A stretch of 64,000 nt of DNA, from contig NC_067195.1 of assembly GCF_000699445.3 (NCBI RefSeq), forward strand, positions 55,780,465 to 55,844,464, written 5' to 3'. Both the position numbers and the translations under genes were made by a program. The notes under the pieces are model-generated. The model was not told where the DNA came from, ran no database searches, and saw nothing but the letters and a program-made list of their open reading frames with translations. Position 1 is the stretch's first letter. The number at the start of each line of letters is the position of its first letter. Positions 11,455-22,649 of the stretch are shown here, piece by piece. Source of the DNA: Schistosoma haematobium (Eukaryota; Platyhelminthes; Trematoda; Strigeidida; Schistosomatidae).

Positions 11455-11734
11455 CTAAATGAAAAAAATGTAAATAATTTCACCAATGTAATCGAATAGA
11501 TTATTTTGCAAAATAGAACCTGTTTTTTTTATTCTATTGATATAGTTCTATATAGTTTGAATTGAACTAACAAAATACTAATGAGTAGATATAGATACAT
11601 AGAGCAATCATTTTCACTTCTTTTACCTCTACTAGTATTATACATCATTCACTATTTTAGTTGTATACAATATATTTTTTAAAGTATTTGATAGAGATTG
11701 AAATGTTTTTGATTGAAATCATGAACCGATTGAT

Positions 11735-11905
11735 GTTAGACGACCATTGAAAGTCTGGAAGCACTGGACGGCCGTTCCGTCCTATTGTGTGACTCCACGG
11801 CAGTGCGCATCCACGACCCCGCTCGCGGGATTCGAACCCAGGACCTACAGTATCGCGTGCGAACGCTTAACCTACTGGACCACTGAGCCGTCATCGAACG
11901 ATGTT
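11735..11905 (-). mobile_element. tRNA-like SINE with degenerate hammerhead
   Basis: On the minus strand: tRNA-like B box GGTTCGAATCCC, then a hammerhead-like segment and the tail ending in GTCTAACATC. The ribozyme core is damaged (CCGTGGA where CTGANGA is expected; GGAA for GAAA). It forms the left half of an inverted pair with 12113-12300. Confidence 0.75.
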
Positions 11906-12112
11906 AGTGTCTAACATTAACCAATCCAGGAAATTGCGCAACCATCTTCCATCGTACTGAGGTAGACACCTGTTTCTACCCGACACGGATTAGCTCCACT
12001 GGTCACGTGCTAGCATTACACTCAGTTGGTCACGGCTTCTCACTAGAACTCCGAGAATTTTCTCACGAAGCTAGTCACTAGTGAGCGCATGGTAGATTTG
12101 ACATTAACACCA

Positions 12113-12300
12113 TTGAATGCCGGCTCAGTGGTCCAGTAGGTTAAGTGTTCACGCGCGAGACTGAAGGCCCTGGGTTCGAATCCCGCTTGCGGGATCGTGG
12201 ATACGCACTGCCGAGGAGTCACACAATAGGACGAGACGGCCATATAATGCTTTCAGGTTTCCAAAGGTGGTCTAACATCAATCGGTTCATCATTTCAATC
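12113..12300 (+). mobile_element. tRNA-like SINE with degenerate hammerhead
   Basis: A box GGCTCAGTGGTCCAG, B box GGGTTCGAATCCC, then a hammerhead segment with core changes (CCGAGGA; GAGA in place of GAAA) and the common tail GGTGGTCTAACATCAATCGG. Right half of an inverted pair with 11735-11905. Confidence 0.78.
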
Positions 12301-12329
12301 AAAAGCTTAACAGTCTCCACAACCACAAT

Positions 12330-12600
12330 TGATTGATCACTGGGTGGTGATCAATGTCATGCTTTTCTAGTCCTTATTAGTGCAGATCGAATGCTATCGA
12401 TCATGTTGCAATGTGGCCAACAGTCTAGGTGACTCGACACTGCGGGCACTATGTATTGAGATTAGATGGTGGTTGGAGGTAGTCAACAGGAAACCCTGGA
12501 CCCGGGTTTCGTGCTACTTGGCACCCGGGTCCAGGGTTTCCTGTTGACTACCTCCAACCACCATCTAAATCTCCACAACCACTAAACAGATGTTGAAATG
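12330..12600 (-). mobile_element. Second tRNA-like SINE family, 3' portion, with perfect hairpin
   Basis: Minus-strand copy of the element seen in full at 37018-37345. It includes a 43-bp perfect inverted repeat (12464-12506 / 12524-12566) around a 17-bp loop, formed where two oppositely oriented 3' ends of the element abut. Confidence 0.7.
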
Positions 12601-13319
12601 ATTGAGATTTATGTCCATTATTATCCATGATTTTTTATTACATTTACGAATGTCACAGTTTTTATACTACACCATGAGTTAATATAAAATTTTAATTATT
12701 TTTAACTTTAAATAGTACTTTTACTATGTGGAATACATCTTATAATTAAAATTTGTTACCAGAAATCATAGTGTTGATAGTTGTTAAAGTTTCTTTTTGA
12801 AATTATTTTTGATCAGATCAGTAAGTTTGTTAGGGAAATTTTTGAGATCAAAACATAGAATTTTCACAAAATCAAACAACTTTTCCTTAAGATAAGTTAT
12901 TATCATTGAATATTGTATGCTAATCAAAGTAGATCTATTTATATAGTATATTAGAAAATTTTACAAAACATATTAGTTTACATAGAAATGAATATACAAA
13001 TAATAAACTTATCAATATGCTACCTTTTTAAGAAACTATTTCTAATTATAAGCGTATTATTTTGTAAGTGAGTATTTGCTTCATTATTTTATGATTGTTT
13101 AGTTATTGATACTTCTTATTTCTAAAACTTTCTCAATTCTACTAATATTTTACAATAATAAAACAACTATTGACAGTGAAAATGTTTATGTCTTTACGAT
13201 TAATTGTTGTACATGAAACTTCACACAATTAGAAAATATTTATAAAACATTTCTTTGATTTTGGTTAGATGAAGTAAATTGTTTTCCGTACTTAACAGGT
13301 AAAGAGTTACATGTTTAGA

Positions 13320-13970
13320 ATATAAGAAATCAGTCAGTCAGTCAGTAACAACTTAGAACTTCGTACGTATGTACATCAGTTCAAGTTGCCATACCACATT
13401 AGCACACAGATACAATTCTCGATTCAAATCCCATAGTGGTAGAGGTAGTAAAAGTATAAGCAGTAATTGGAAACATTAAAGCTTGAAGATGTTGATCAAG
13501 GAGCATAATACAGTGAAATAAACTCGGAAAGAGAAAAAAGAGAGGGACATGAAGAATTCAGAAAATTAGAATTTGGTAGAACACAAAGAGTGGATGCACC
13601 CGAGTTATTGCATACAATTTTGAGCTATGTCATTCAAGGTCTCTAACCATACGGTAATATCATCTCTCGGTCCCCAACCAGGTAGTCTACACCTACCAGC
13701 ATGACTCAGTCCACTTGTCAGTGACTTCATGGACTTGTGCCATGTTTTGGTCTGGCCGCCCCCAGCTTTCTTCCAATCTACTTCTACACCATAAAACATC
13801 GCTCGTCGGGGCAATCGGTGGCTGGGCATACGTAACACGTGTCCCAGTCATCTCAACTGATGAAGTTTCACTAGGTCATCAATTGATTTGCCATCCTTAC
13901 CTAGTACTCGTTTCCTAATAACTGCATTACTTCCTCGATGGTCCGAGGATATACGAGCAATACTTTAAGT
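13320..13970 (-). mobile_element. Non-LTR retrotransposon 3' fragment
   Basis: Encodes the C-terminal segment MPSHRLPRRAMFYGVEVDWK, then MKSLTSGLSHAGRCRLPGWG and WLETLNDIAQN, followed by a roughly 280-bp 3' UTR. It matches the plus-strand fragment at 32630-33690. The element family differs from the RTE copy at 4189-7106; I cannot name it. Pseudogenic. Confidence 0.8.
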
Positions 13971-14063
13971 TATCCTAACAAGATGTGTTAATAAGGTCAT
14001 CAGTGGATGAAACAAAAGAATGTGAAATTTTTATTGAAACTAAATTAATAAGATTTTTCTTAC

Positions 14064-14340
14064 TCTTTTGATCAAAAGAATCACAAGAACTGAGATCTAC
14101 TTTGTGTATACGAAGACATATGGAAAATGGTTTTATTGCTGGAGATTCACTTAAACTGACAAAACCTTGTTTTGGCTTCTTCCATCTAGGAGAAAGACAT
14201 AAAGAGATTGGCAGCTTTTCGAATGGTTTTAATTGCCCACAATCCGGATTTATGCTGAAGTACTCATTTAGTTTAAATTTTAAATCGTTCTGTTCATACT
14301 TTGGTACACTTTCACTACCGGGATTATTATTTTCCAAATC
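14064..14340 (-). CDS. CFAP47: CFAP47 5' half, exon 7
   Basis: Begins after TTGCCAG at 14341 and encodes about 92 residues. The recognisable core is YFSINPDCGQLKPFEKLPIS then LCLSPRWKKPKQGF, equivalent to the G-L-PY-K--I-F-F-P segment of vertebrate CFAP47. Ends in phase 1 at AAGA|GTAAGA. The first 20 residues are polar and poorly conserved. The 3.7-kb intron upstream (14341-18084) holds a decayed LINE. Confidence 0.85.
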
Positions 14341-17300
14341 CTGGCAACAAAAAATTCATTTTGAACACACGTAATATTGAATAAAGCTATTAGTAATAAT
14401 AATAATAATCTGTAACACTGGAAAATTTAAAGATTTCATGGAAATAAAATTTTTATGTAATACATCTCTAATTTGTAATTACTTTCCGAGAGGTTGTAAT
14501 GTTTATAAATGGAGCGAATTGGTATCCATTTCAAGTGTATGATACCTTTAAACTTATTATTGATGATACTCACACAATTCTACAACAACATAAATGTAAA
14601 ACGTACCAGTAGAGAATTCCTTTTATCTCTTAACTCAAATTGTGTGGACAAAACTGCAAAGCTATATCTATTTCGCTTGAGCGATCGTAAGTCAAATTTC
14701 TCACAAGTTGAAGTACGTAGTTTGACAAGTATAAATGTTTTGTATTACAGCTTCAATTTACAGTAACATTAAGTAAACCTCACCTACACATTTTATGTAA
14801 AAATGAACTGATATGGTATCATAATATTTCAGTTAGACCAGTTGTGAAGTTCGTCGTCATTTTGGAGACTTCTGTTAATATGTTTGCATACGATAAAAGT
14901 ATAAGTGCACCAAAGCTTGGTAAACCTATCATTAGTATACCTAAAAAATGAGTGATTGATTAAATCTATAGTTTGAGACTAATAAAGTACTGGTTAGTTG
15001 TTACAAAGACGTGCTCAAAACTTTTCTAATATAGCCAAAGTGTCGATCATTTGCAAGCTAGAAGTAACAAGTATTATCAAAATGACTGCAAAATAAGACT
15101 ACGGAAATGATAACTGGTGTCCTACATTCCAATTTATTAGTTTATTTACATTGTTACTATGATTAACTGATACATTAGATGTTAAGGTGATTGCCCCTTA
15201 TTTTACTGGGATCCCAAAAGAAAGTACAGAAAAACATTACGTCTTACTGTTTACAACAGTCTAACCAGGCTACAATCTCATTTCTGTTAATAAACTCAGT
15301 TCATTTCAAATCCATTGGAGATCACAAAATTTACTTAATTCAACTAGGGACTCTACCACATGTCAGGAGGAAATCCTAACAAATTTTCAAAGTTTTGGAA
15401 TTAGGTTTTTAAAATAATATCAATTAATATTACGGTAACTTTCTACACAGATTAATTTCAAGTCAATACTATTTTTTAAAACAATGAGCACGAAACGCTT
15501 GTTTGACAAATGAAATAAAATAACATTTGGGTTCCTGATAAATCTTACTTGAGGTTTCAGGAATGATCTTACTTTGTGCAGTACTTTTGAAACAACTTTC
15601 TTACAGTGACTCATTGAAATATTTCCACACGATTAACTTATAATTGAGTACACAACGTTTAAACCAACCGATTACTTAATTACCATTTACTAATTTCATT
15701 CCTGTCTCTTTTCCAACATTCTGTTCGTATATTTTATCTTCAACATTGTTACCAAGATGTGCAGAAACTTAAACTAGTACGTCTTTGCATAGAAATACAC
15801 GCCAGTCACCCAACATTAAAAATACAGGCACCTTTTTGAACACGCTAGGTTAAAGCGTTCTTCGTTTCTCATAATTTACGTTGACAATTAAACTGATGGG
15901 TCATATTAAAAGTTTGAATCAAGTTTCATGTGAGATGATTAAAAAAGTAGTAGACTACGTATGTAACTTGAAAATGAAGCGTTTGTTAAAACTTGTTTAG
16001 TCAGTAATTTTTATCGAAGTTTCATATTTTTCTGACATCCTATTATTGTTTATCAATTGCCTTTCATTAAAGTGTTAATAAGTTATGACTTCTACCTTCG
16101 ATTATCATCCAAATACATCGTGTTCATCGTCAAAGACCTTAATCTAACTTACACTTCCGTTATGCAGCCAAATCCTTAAGATAATCCCATTTATACTTAA
16201 TAAAGTTGACTCAAAGTTGCCGATATTCAGTAGCTTATTTGCAAACTTGCATTCACATTCTGAATGCATTTTATCTGCACATAATGCAAAAATGGAAGGA
16301 AATTACAGCTGCAATTATTAGACTCTTCTAAGACGTTGTCATCGATGTAGTAATCGTTCGCTTTTCACTCATTATTTTTATTCATTTTCATTTAATCTAT
16401 CCAAAGTAATATCTTTGGAACAGTTTCTCTTCTGAATGTGGCTAAAAAATAGGGTTCAACAAAAATTTATCCAAGGTTTAGTAGACTTGGGTATGTAAAC
16501 CGAATATTTCCCCCTCTTTAGGTCCTGAATCACATACATACCTACCGATTCTCGGCTATAATTTCATTTCCTGAATTCGATGAAGCCCTCAAATTTGTTG
16601 GTCGACACGCTATGGGTCAGTGTCTATGATTGAAGGTGTGCTAAAGAAGTGGACTAACCCCGTACATGTTCTCAACTCGAACGCTACTGCCCGGGACAGG
16701 GCTTACGGCGAACTGTTGTCGGAAATTACATCGTGAAGCGCAGTTCGTCAGGGTTGTCTGCGTTCTCCCTTTTTATTTAATTTTGCCACAATTATGCTTT
16801 CAGAAGTGGCGGTTCTATCGTCCAAATTTTCAGAAATTGATATTATAACGGAAGACCCACCTGTTGACTTAGAATAGATAGATGATGTAGTCCTGTTTGG
16901 TGAAGGCACGAAAGAGATATGGCCTTTTGATTGATCTAAGCAACGGTGTATTGATGCTCAGTATGCTCGCCTTTATATCAAAACGTAAAATGTTGCTTTA
17001 ATACTGGTGTACGCCAACGCCTAAATTAATATTAGGGGGCAAAGTGGTTAAGAGCATCAACTACTTCATCTATCTTAGAGCTCCCATTAACCCTGGTAGG
17101 TTATTGTGTAACGAAATCTAAGAACGGATTCTGATAAAAGCTGGTGCTTCATTTGTACTTGATCTCCTGGTGATTACGAATTTCAGATACAATAAATTTA
17201 TTTGTGTTCATATGGTTCTACTTGTCTTAAATTGCACTATTTCGAAAATTCCTAGTTAATACAATAATTCGAATACTATAAATTATCATAGAAGGCTAGA

Positions 17301-18084
17301 GGAGGAGTAGCCAAAATGTAGTATCAGTCTACAAAGTCATAGACTGCTGGACTAACCTGTGTGGGTAGGTGGTTGCTACCTGATTTAAGTCCATGCAATT
17401 ATCGGGACCAATGGTTGGAAACTGTAGATGACATATATTAAACTGATTAGTAATAATGTAGGCGCATTTACTCTTTGTCTTCCCTTGGATTTTGATGTTT
17501 ATTGTTATCTACGGAAAACGCTATCATATAAATATTTATTTTTTCCTTAAATTATATCAGCTGTGCTTGATTTTTTTCTGTTACTATTAATATCGTCACC
17601 ATGTGCACTACCCTGGTATCCCATTGTGTTAGTGTCGTATTACAACCGATCTGTATATATGTCGGCTTTTCACTTCGTTTCACTTAATATGAAAAAGATG
17701 TAATAGTTACGGTGGTGACGTTTTGTTACTATGTACGCCCAAAAGCTATCCACTTACAGGTATATTAGCCCTTAATGGTGGCAGTCTTGTCAAACAAGCT
17801 TTCCGTATTCAGGCACTTTGAACTTTGTGTGTGCAGGGTTGGTTATGAAGGTAAATTTTAATATTTCCAAACTACTTTTCAATGCATCTTAGCTGTAACT
17901 AAGTCATTTTACAGTTAGTTGAGCATCACACAAATATAACTAAAACTTTTGACAGTAATTCGATGTATTTTTGATGAGGGTTAGGTCCTAACAAACTTAT
18001 GGAACAAGACGATTTCCCAAAAGTGCTCGCCTAAAACTTTTTAGTATTAGGCTTAATGTTCTATAAAATCACTTCAAAACTCAC
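14341..18084. other. CFAP47 intron 6 (3.7 kb)
   Basis: Large intron between exons 6 and 7. Apart from a decayed LINE fragment (16640-17510) no repeat or coding feature is recognisable. Confidence 0.7.
16640..17510 (+). pseudogene. Decayed non-LTR reverse transcriptase fragment
   Basis: Broken plus-strand frames retain RT-like pieces: a SGLSAF-LF segment corresponding to the SGVRQGCPLSPFLF motif, then VKSINYFIYLRAPINP (V--FTYLGS-I-P) near 17046-17093, and RDQWLETVDDIY near 17405. Many stops and indels. Same LINE family as 32630-33690. Confidence 0.6.
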
Positions 18085-18224
18085 AGAATCATTTTTGCCG
18101 TAAAATCTGGCAACGAACGACGTATCTTTTGGTGAGTAATTTACCAGATTCCAGTTGCATTGTACATCTGTATTGTAGTAGACATAGCCAAAGTTCCAGT
18201 GACTTAGCTGTATCCTCTCCTCAC
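18085..18224 (-). CDS. CFAP47: CFAP47 5' half, exon 6
   Basis: After a 39-bp intron. Encodes about 47 residues: GEERIQLSHWNFGYVYYNTD, then NWNLVNYSPKDTSFVARFYG. The W-FG-VY----V--N-NLVNYSP block is the opening of the third MSP-like domain. It restores the phase between exon 5 (phase 1) and exon 7 (phase 0), which would otherwise not join. Ends TCT|GTGAGT. Confidence 0.8.
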
Positions 18225-18263
18225 CTACACAGGAAATTTATATCAAATATCAAATTAACATAC

Positions 18264-18367
18264 CTTTAGGATTTTCACAATTTGCGTATTGAAGCACTTT
18301 AAATTCAGGTTTTATTACTTTACCAGTAACTTCTACGTTGAAAATGTCACCTGTTCCAAGATCGAAT
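18264..18367 (-). CDS. CFAP47: CFAP47 5' half, exon 5
   Basis: Starts after ACACAG and encodes about 35 residues: FDLGTGDIFNVEVTGKVIKP, then EFKVLQYANCENPKG. The VTGKV--P strand closes one MSP repeat and leads into the next. Ends AAAG|GTATGT in phase 1, which fits the next acceptor at 18225. Confidence 0.82.
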
Positions 18368-18406
18368 CTGTGTAAATAGCAGTTAATCAATTACAACCTT
18401 CCAAAC

Positions 18407-18453
18407 CTGACGATTTCAACAAATTCGCGAATATCTTTTGGTATGAAAGTTAC
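18407..18453 (-). CDS. CFAP47: CFAP47 5' half, exon 4 (47-nt micro-exon)
   Basis: Encodes VTFIPKDIREFVEIV plus part of an arginine codon, the last strands of the second MSP-like domain (the V-F-P consensus). Flanked by introns of 41 bp (18454-18494) and 39 bp (18368-18406). It is too short to be found by ORF length; it is supported by frame and by the domain pattern on both sides. Confidence 0.8.
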
Positions 18454-18494
18454 CTGGCATAAAAAACATTAATCTAAAAGCATAATAAGACAAC

Positions 18495-18702
18495 TTTTAA
18501 GTTGATATGAGAGTAAGACTGAACTACGCCAAATAGTGGCACAATATCAATAGATAGATCGGATATATTCGTAATCCGAAATTTCCCATTTTGAGAACCT
18601 TTATTTTCTACTACCAAAGTTTTAGTTATCACTTTGTTTTCCTGCACAAGCACACCAAAGTTGAGTTTCTGCGGAATATTCCAAAGAGGCTTAGGTAGAA
18701 AC
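18495..18702 (-). CDS. CFAP47: CFAP47 5' half, exon 3
   Basis: After a 40-bp intron. Encodes about 69 residues of the second MSP-like domain: PQKLNFGVLVQENKVITKTL, then VENKGSQNGKFRI and DIVPLFGVVQ. The LNFG-L---N and -P--G-V signatures are the standard strand and turn motifs of CFAP47/HYDIN-type domains and match the vertebrate NFGTLV region. The donor AAAA|GTTGTC is weak but keeps the frame into exon 4. Confidence 0.85.
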
Positions 18703-18742
18703 CTATCAATTATATTAATAAACACAAAATAATAAAACTAAC

Positions 18743-18897
18743 GTGAAAACTGGAATTTTTCGGGGATTTTCATCAACAGTTACAACGATACATTCTTTAG
18801 CATTTCCTGCTTTCAAAACTCTGAGTGTAATCGTAGATGTATGCTTCATTCCAGGAACTAAGGGTATATTTTGGTGACTGTCAGTGATTACGATTGT
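18743..18897 (-). CDS. CFAP47: CFAP47 5' half, exon 2
   Basis: Follows a 33-bp intron (18898-18930, GTAACG...GTTAG). Encodes about 52 residues with the core LVPGMKHTSTITLRVLKAG, completing the first Ig-like domain; the PGM--TSTITL pattern is the usual proline-glycine turn before a late beta strand in MSP-type folds. Ends in phase 2 at CAC|GTTAGT. Confidence 0.82.
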
Positions 18898-18930
18898 CTA
18901 ACTGAATATTTAAGAGAAAAATTTCGTTAC

Positions 18931-19119
18931 TTCAGCGCAATGAGAGTAAAATCGTATGACTTTTTTTGATGTCCCAACATTTTGTACTGTTAGCTGAGTG
19001 GTGTATTGTGAATTATCATGAATATCTTGAAAAACAATCATATGTGGCTTTATTCTGACTCCCAGCCAATCAACGAATTCGGCATTGTTCGTATCCGTAT
19101 TATGCGTTGTAACGTCCAT
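18931..19119 (-). CDS. CFAP47: CFAP47 5' half, exon 1 (start codon)
   Basis: Encodes 63 residues starting MDVTTHNTD at ATG 19119-19117. The core DWLGVRIKPHMIVFQDI followed by QLTVQNVG and KKVIRFYSH is the first beta-sandwich (MSP/ASH-like) domain at the N terminus of CFAP47. It ends GAA|GTAACG in phase 0. This ATG is chosen because it precedes the conserved domain by about 18 residues and a pyrimidine-rich splice acceptor lies 75 bp upstream, consistent with a short 5' UTR. Confidence 0.85.
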
Positions 19120-19193
19120 CCTATGGTAGATTTGCGTTTAACTTGAAATAATCTTTTGTATTCTGGGAGTATGAAGAGTAGTTCCTATGGGAA

Positions 19194-19257
19194 TCTGGAA
19201 AGGGAGAGAAGAAAAGAAAGGGTTTGCCGATGACTAAGTAATCTCATAGAATTTACC
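19194..19257 (-). promoter_or_regulatory. Candidate 5' UTR intron or trans-splice acceptor upstream of CFAP47
   Basis: On the minus strand a run of about 25 pyrimidines ends in CCAG at 19195, 75 bp before the ATG. A matching donor (ACGTAG|GTAAAT) lies at 19256. Together they would define a 62-bp 5' UTR intron, in line with the micro-introns downstream. The same acceptor could take a spliced leader, which schistosomes use. No promoter motif is recognisable. Confidence 0.4.
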
Positions 19258-21232
19258 TACGTTTAAGGATGAAAACAATCGACAACAGTAACATAGGTGT
19301 AATATAAGACAATTTGATAATCAAAATTAGAAGTCGACTACATAAGGTGTCAAATGTGTCACAGAGTAACAACTTTGAATAATATCAAGGTTGTATCCAA
19401 GGCATCGACTTACTCTTTGTGTGTTTCGACAAATTCTATACGAAACTTTTTCAAATGAAAATGAATCACATTAAGGAAAACTGACTACGTAAGTGCTGTT
19501 TCAAGTATTTCCCTACTAATTAATTGTTGGATAAGTTGAAGTAGCTGTAAGTGGGTGAAATGTTCTTTCCCACTGTTCGCTCAATCCATTTTATCGTTTT
19601 CAAAGTGCTCTTTATACTTAATAGTCATTGTAACCTGGAATACGGGTTCCTCGACCCTATCTTACATTCGGAATGAAACTCGGTTCATTCTACAGGGTTA
19701 TCAAAATGTTACTTAACAGTAGCAAAATTATCCAACAAGTTGAACGTATGCCTAACACGGAAGATTGATCACTGGAAGTTGGGTAGCTGATGAAATTTTG
19801 TTAAGATCAAGGATGACCGACGCTAACCGAATACTCAACACAACGAGATAGGAAAGTGTGGCAAAACTGCTATGTGACGTAGACATTAGATTACACCAGT
19901 GAAGTAGTCACATTTCTACTCAACTTCAGCGGATAGACTATAAATAAAACGGAACAAGTAGGGTCATTAGTAAAGTAATAACCCGACAAGTACATTCGTG
20001 CTAAGTACGCCTTCAGAATCTCACGTTAGTCTGATCAGTTAAATTAAGCCAAATAATGGACTACAGAACATGTTACTCTGTACTTACCGATGATTAGTTG
20101 ATTTATTTTCTAGCCTTTTACTTTATTAAAAATTACTTAGCAACCTAACTACTCCGAAACAACTCTTGCTTTTGTGATTGTCTTCCGACTGACTCATTTC
20201 TTTAAATTGGTGTCCAGTTTTTAAGTGTCCTTAGAGATTTCCTTCACAGGATACTGTGAATTTTGGCAACCTAGTTACATATTGAGTTTGTTCTGCTATT
20301 AAACCTTCAACAATTCCATCTAAATAATATAAGTCAGGCTGAATTTTGTCACTTAATTTGTTTACAGGCGTTGTTTACGTCTGAACAACGAAGTGCATTG
20401 TTTTATTTTGATAATAGCTAAATTTGTTTAAAAAGCAATCCATCAAAAAACTGATATTAGGAATGTTACTGTAAATATTATGACATGACTTATGTTATAT
20501 TTGTGACATCCAAATTATAAAAACTCACTTATAGGTTTATTTTTAAGAAGTCTGAGAATACTTTGCAAACGATAGTATCCAGCAATGCTGCAATCAGAAC
20601 AATTAAAGGGTCATAAGCGGATGACAAACATGGAAGAACAATATATTATTTGACAACATATATGGACAGAGATCGAGACACACTACCACGATGCTGTTCA
20701 TCCAACTATCTGAAAAGTGGACGGGAAAGCTTGTTAATCTTAGGACTACGAACGTTAGCGATGAAGTGATTTACGTCGCCAGATCAATTATTGTGGTCGT
20801 GATATGTCTCTCATGTCGACCATTATCGTGGTTCATCATATTTCATCCAACATTATGCTGCGCACATAAATCCACTGAGTCATTGTACATGTGGTTAAGA
20901 ATCAAAGTTAATCCATGAGGACTACAAGCCTTGGGCTGAAATGAAAGGACCAATTTCGAATGTCTGTGAAAGTTCCTATTCTGAAAAGATACCTGGTCTG
21001 GGGAATTAGTCTGACATCTTTCTCTGGAAAAACTGACGTTAGTGTCTGTTAAATTCCTTCAGAGGACAAAAATGTCTAGGTCGCAACATCGTACTTTTCA
21101 AGAAAAATAGCGGCAATACGTTTGGTGACGAATTTCACTGAGCATTTGGGCACCTAATAATTATTTATGTTTTAGAAACTATGAGTTACTTGTTAGAATA
21201 TGTCATCATGCTTGTATATCATTTTGCGAGCT
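19256..21232. repeat. Large inverted repeat, left arm (1,977 bp)
   Basis: The reverse complement of 22650-24626. Coordinates sum to 43882 at the inner end, the outer end and in the middle, so there is no net indel. I saw at least four substitutions (near 19640, 20007, 20860, 21196). Short reading frames inside are mirrored between arms and look non-coding. The arm starts 137 bp upstream of the CFAP47 ATG. Confidence 0.92.
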
Positions 21233-22649
21233 GTTACAGGTCTTCGCAGAAGGCCGGAGTATGAACTTCTTATTTGTGAACGTTGACAGCATATATATAC
21301 AGGCATGTCAGATAATATATAGTTGATAAGACAAATGAGTGTACAGAGGTACACGAGCCAAGAACACATAAGTTTTCAGAGTTAACTACAGACGATTATC
21401 AAGAACTGATACATGAATATAGAAATAACTAAGCGAGCACACAATATAATTAACAACGTTTCGGTTATGTATGCAAATCTCATACAGGGTCAAAACAGTT
21501 CACATAGATTTTTCAGACTTTTTCACAATCACATTGTATGTTTATTTAGGCGATTATGATAGAATATCTATTGCTGCATGTCTCGATTCCATGGAATCAC
21601 ACTGTTACGTCAAAAAACAATCGATTTGTACACGGAGAGTTTCGGAAGTTGCTGTTCAGCACTCATGGTTCCTACATTATGCGGTTTATGAATTAGGTCA
21701 ACTAGGAAGTGCCATATAATGAACCTGACCTTATGGCAAATACTGTATGTAACTAGCGAAAAGCTTTTCAGTGATAAAGACCGCCGCCGCTCTAATCAAA
21801 AGTGATGTCTTACGTACATTATGAGCAATTTTTAAAGTTAACACAGGATAAATACTTTGTTTGTTGTTCAGTTAATGTCTAAAAATCTGCATGAAAATCA
21901 GTGTGTATTTAACATCCTAAATTTAGAATACATGTGACTGGAAAGTTGTGAATGTCACCAATATTATTTACTCTCAGTGAGAAAAGTTATCGCATAACCT
22001 GCAGCATACTTGGAAAATAATAATTTACACAATACCATCCTTTAACGAAATAAATTTGTTATAATTTATCGGCACTTTTCCTGACAACTAAATTGCAATT
22101 AATGGCTGAAAGTAGTTTTTCTGAAATCATTCGTGGATAAAGAGCGCTAAGCACACCTTAACTTCACACAATACTTTTATTAATTTCCACATAAGTACGT
22201 TAAATGTCAATGATCAGATGTGACTTTTTGATGAAAAAATAGAAATTAACAGAAAACGCAAAGTTTATCTGAACTAGTTAAAATTATTCTACTTATTTTT
22301 TTGTTACTTGATACTGTTTGGAATTTTATGAATGCATTCTACCTATTATTTACTCAGAAAGAGAAACGGAAATTTTCCTGTTCGTCGTTATGTCGAGCGT
22401 CAGGTTACGCAGATTAGCGTTCTCAATCTTTACTTCGCATTTTTTCTTTAAAGACAACGAGTTGTTAAGTTATACAGACGCAGGATGAGACACAATCGCC
22501 GTGACACTTTCTCTTTGCTTCGACTTTAATAAACAGGAATTATTATCAGGTTGAATATTCTCTCGGTGGCAGTTCAAGTGACTGGAAGTTTACTTCATTA
22601 TTACTATGAGCAAGCTTAGGTCACATTTTAGTTTCATTTTGAAAGTGTA
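21233..22649. other. Spacer between inverted-repeat arms
   Basis: 1,417 bp of AT-rich sequence. An 82-codon frame at 21471-21719 shows no recognisable domain. I see no gene or repeat here. Confidence 0.7.

Larger units (their letters stand above)
583..19119 (-). other. CFAP47: CFAP47 gene, N-terminal half (11 exons, open at the left edge)
   Basis: Gene-level span. CFAP47 is an axonemal protein of cilia and sperm flagella; its Chlamydomonas counterpart FAP47 belongs to the central apparatus. Eleven exons joined at GT-AG sites with consistent phases encode about 720 residues. Landmarks follow the vertebrate protein (compared from memory) in order: N-terminal LGVRI-P---VFQD, LNFG-LV, W-FG-VY, QLKPFEKLPISL-LSPRW, TGCLIPVQFQISP, PEKG-I, KFNPGIIP and AFPNDRLASIRP, then the R-TYTDRDYEWT segment. 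The first five introns are only 33-41 bp and later ones are kilobases, the usual schistosome trend. The last visible exon ends at a GT donor, so the gene continues left of base 1. The C-terminal half is on the other strand at 28192-60454. Identity is confident; which exons lie outside the window is inferred. Confidence 0.88.

Noticed and set aside
12113..12200. tRNA genes at the SINE tRNA-like regions (also 49030, 59720 and 60720)
   Set aside because: They have A and B boxes but no complete cloverleaf, are always fused to the hammerhead and tail, and recur as repeats.
15684..15771. Possible CFAP47 exon on the minus strand reading SAHLGNNVEDKIYEQNVGKE
   Set aside because: It has an acceptor and donor, but its phase (1 in) cannot join exon 6 (phase 0 out), and exons 6 and 7 already join in frame without it. 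No clear homology.
20691..20918. 75-codon frame beginning MLFIQLSEKW, repeated at 22964-23191 on the minus strand
   Set aside because: It is duplicated only because it lies in the inverted repeat; no domain or splice context supports a gene.
21471..21719. 82-codon frame in the spacer
   Set aside because: No recognisable domain, signal or splice context.
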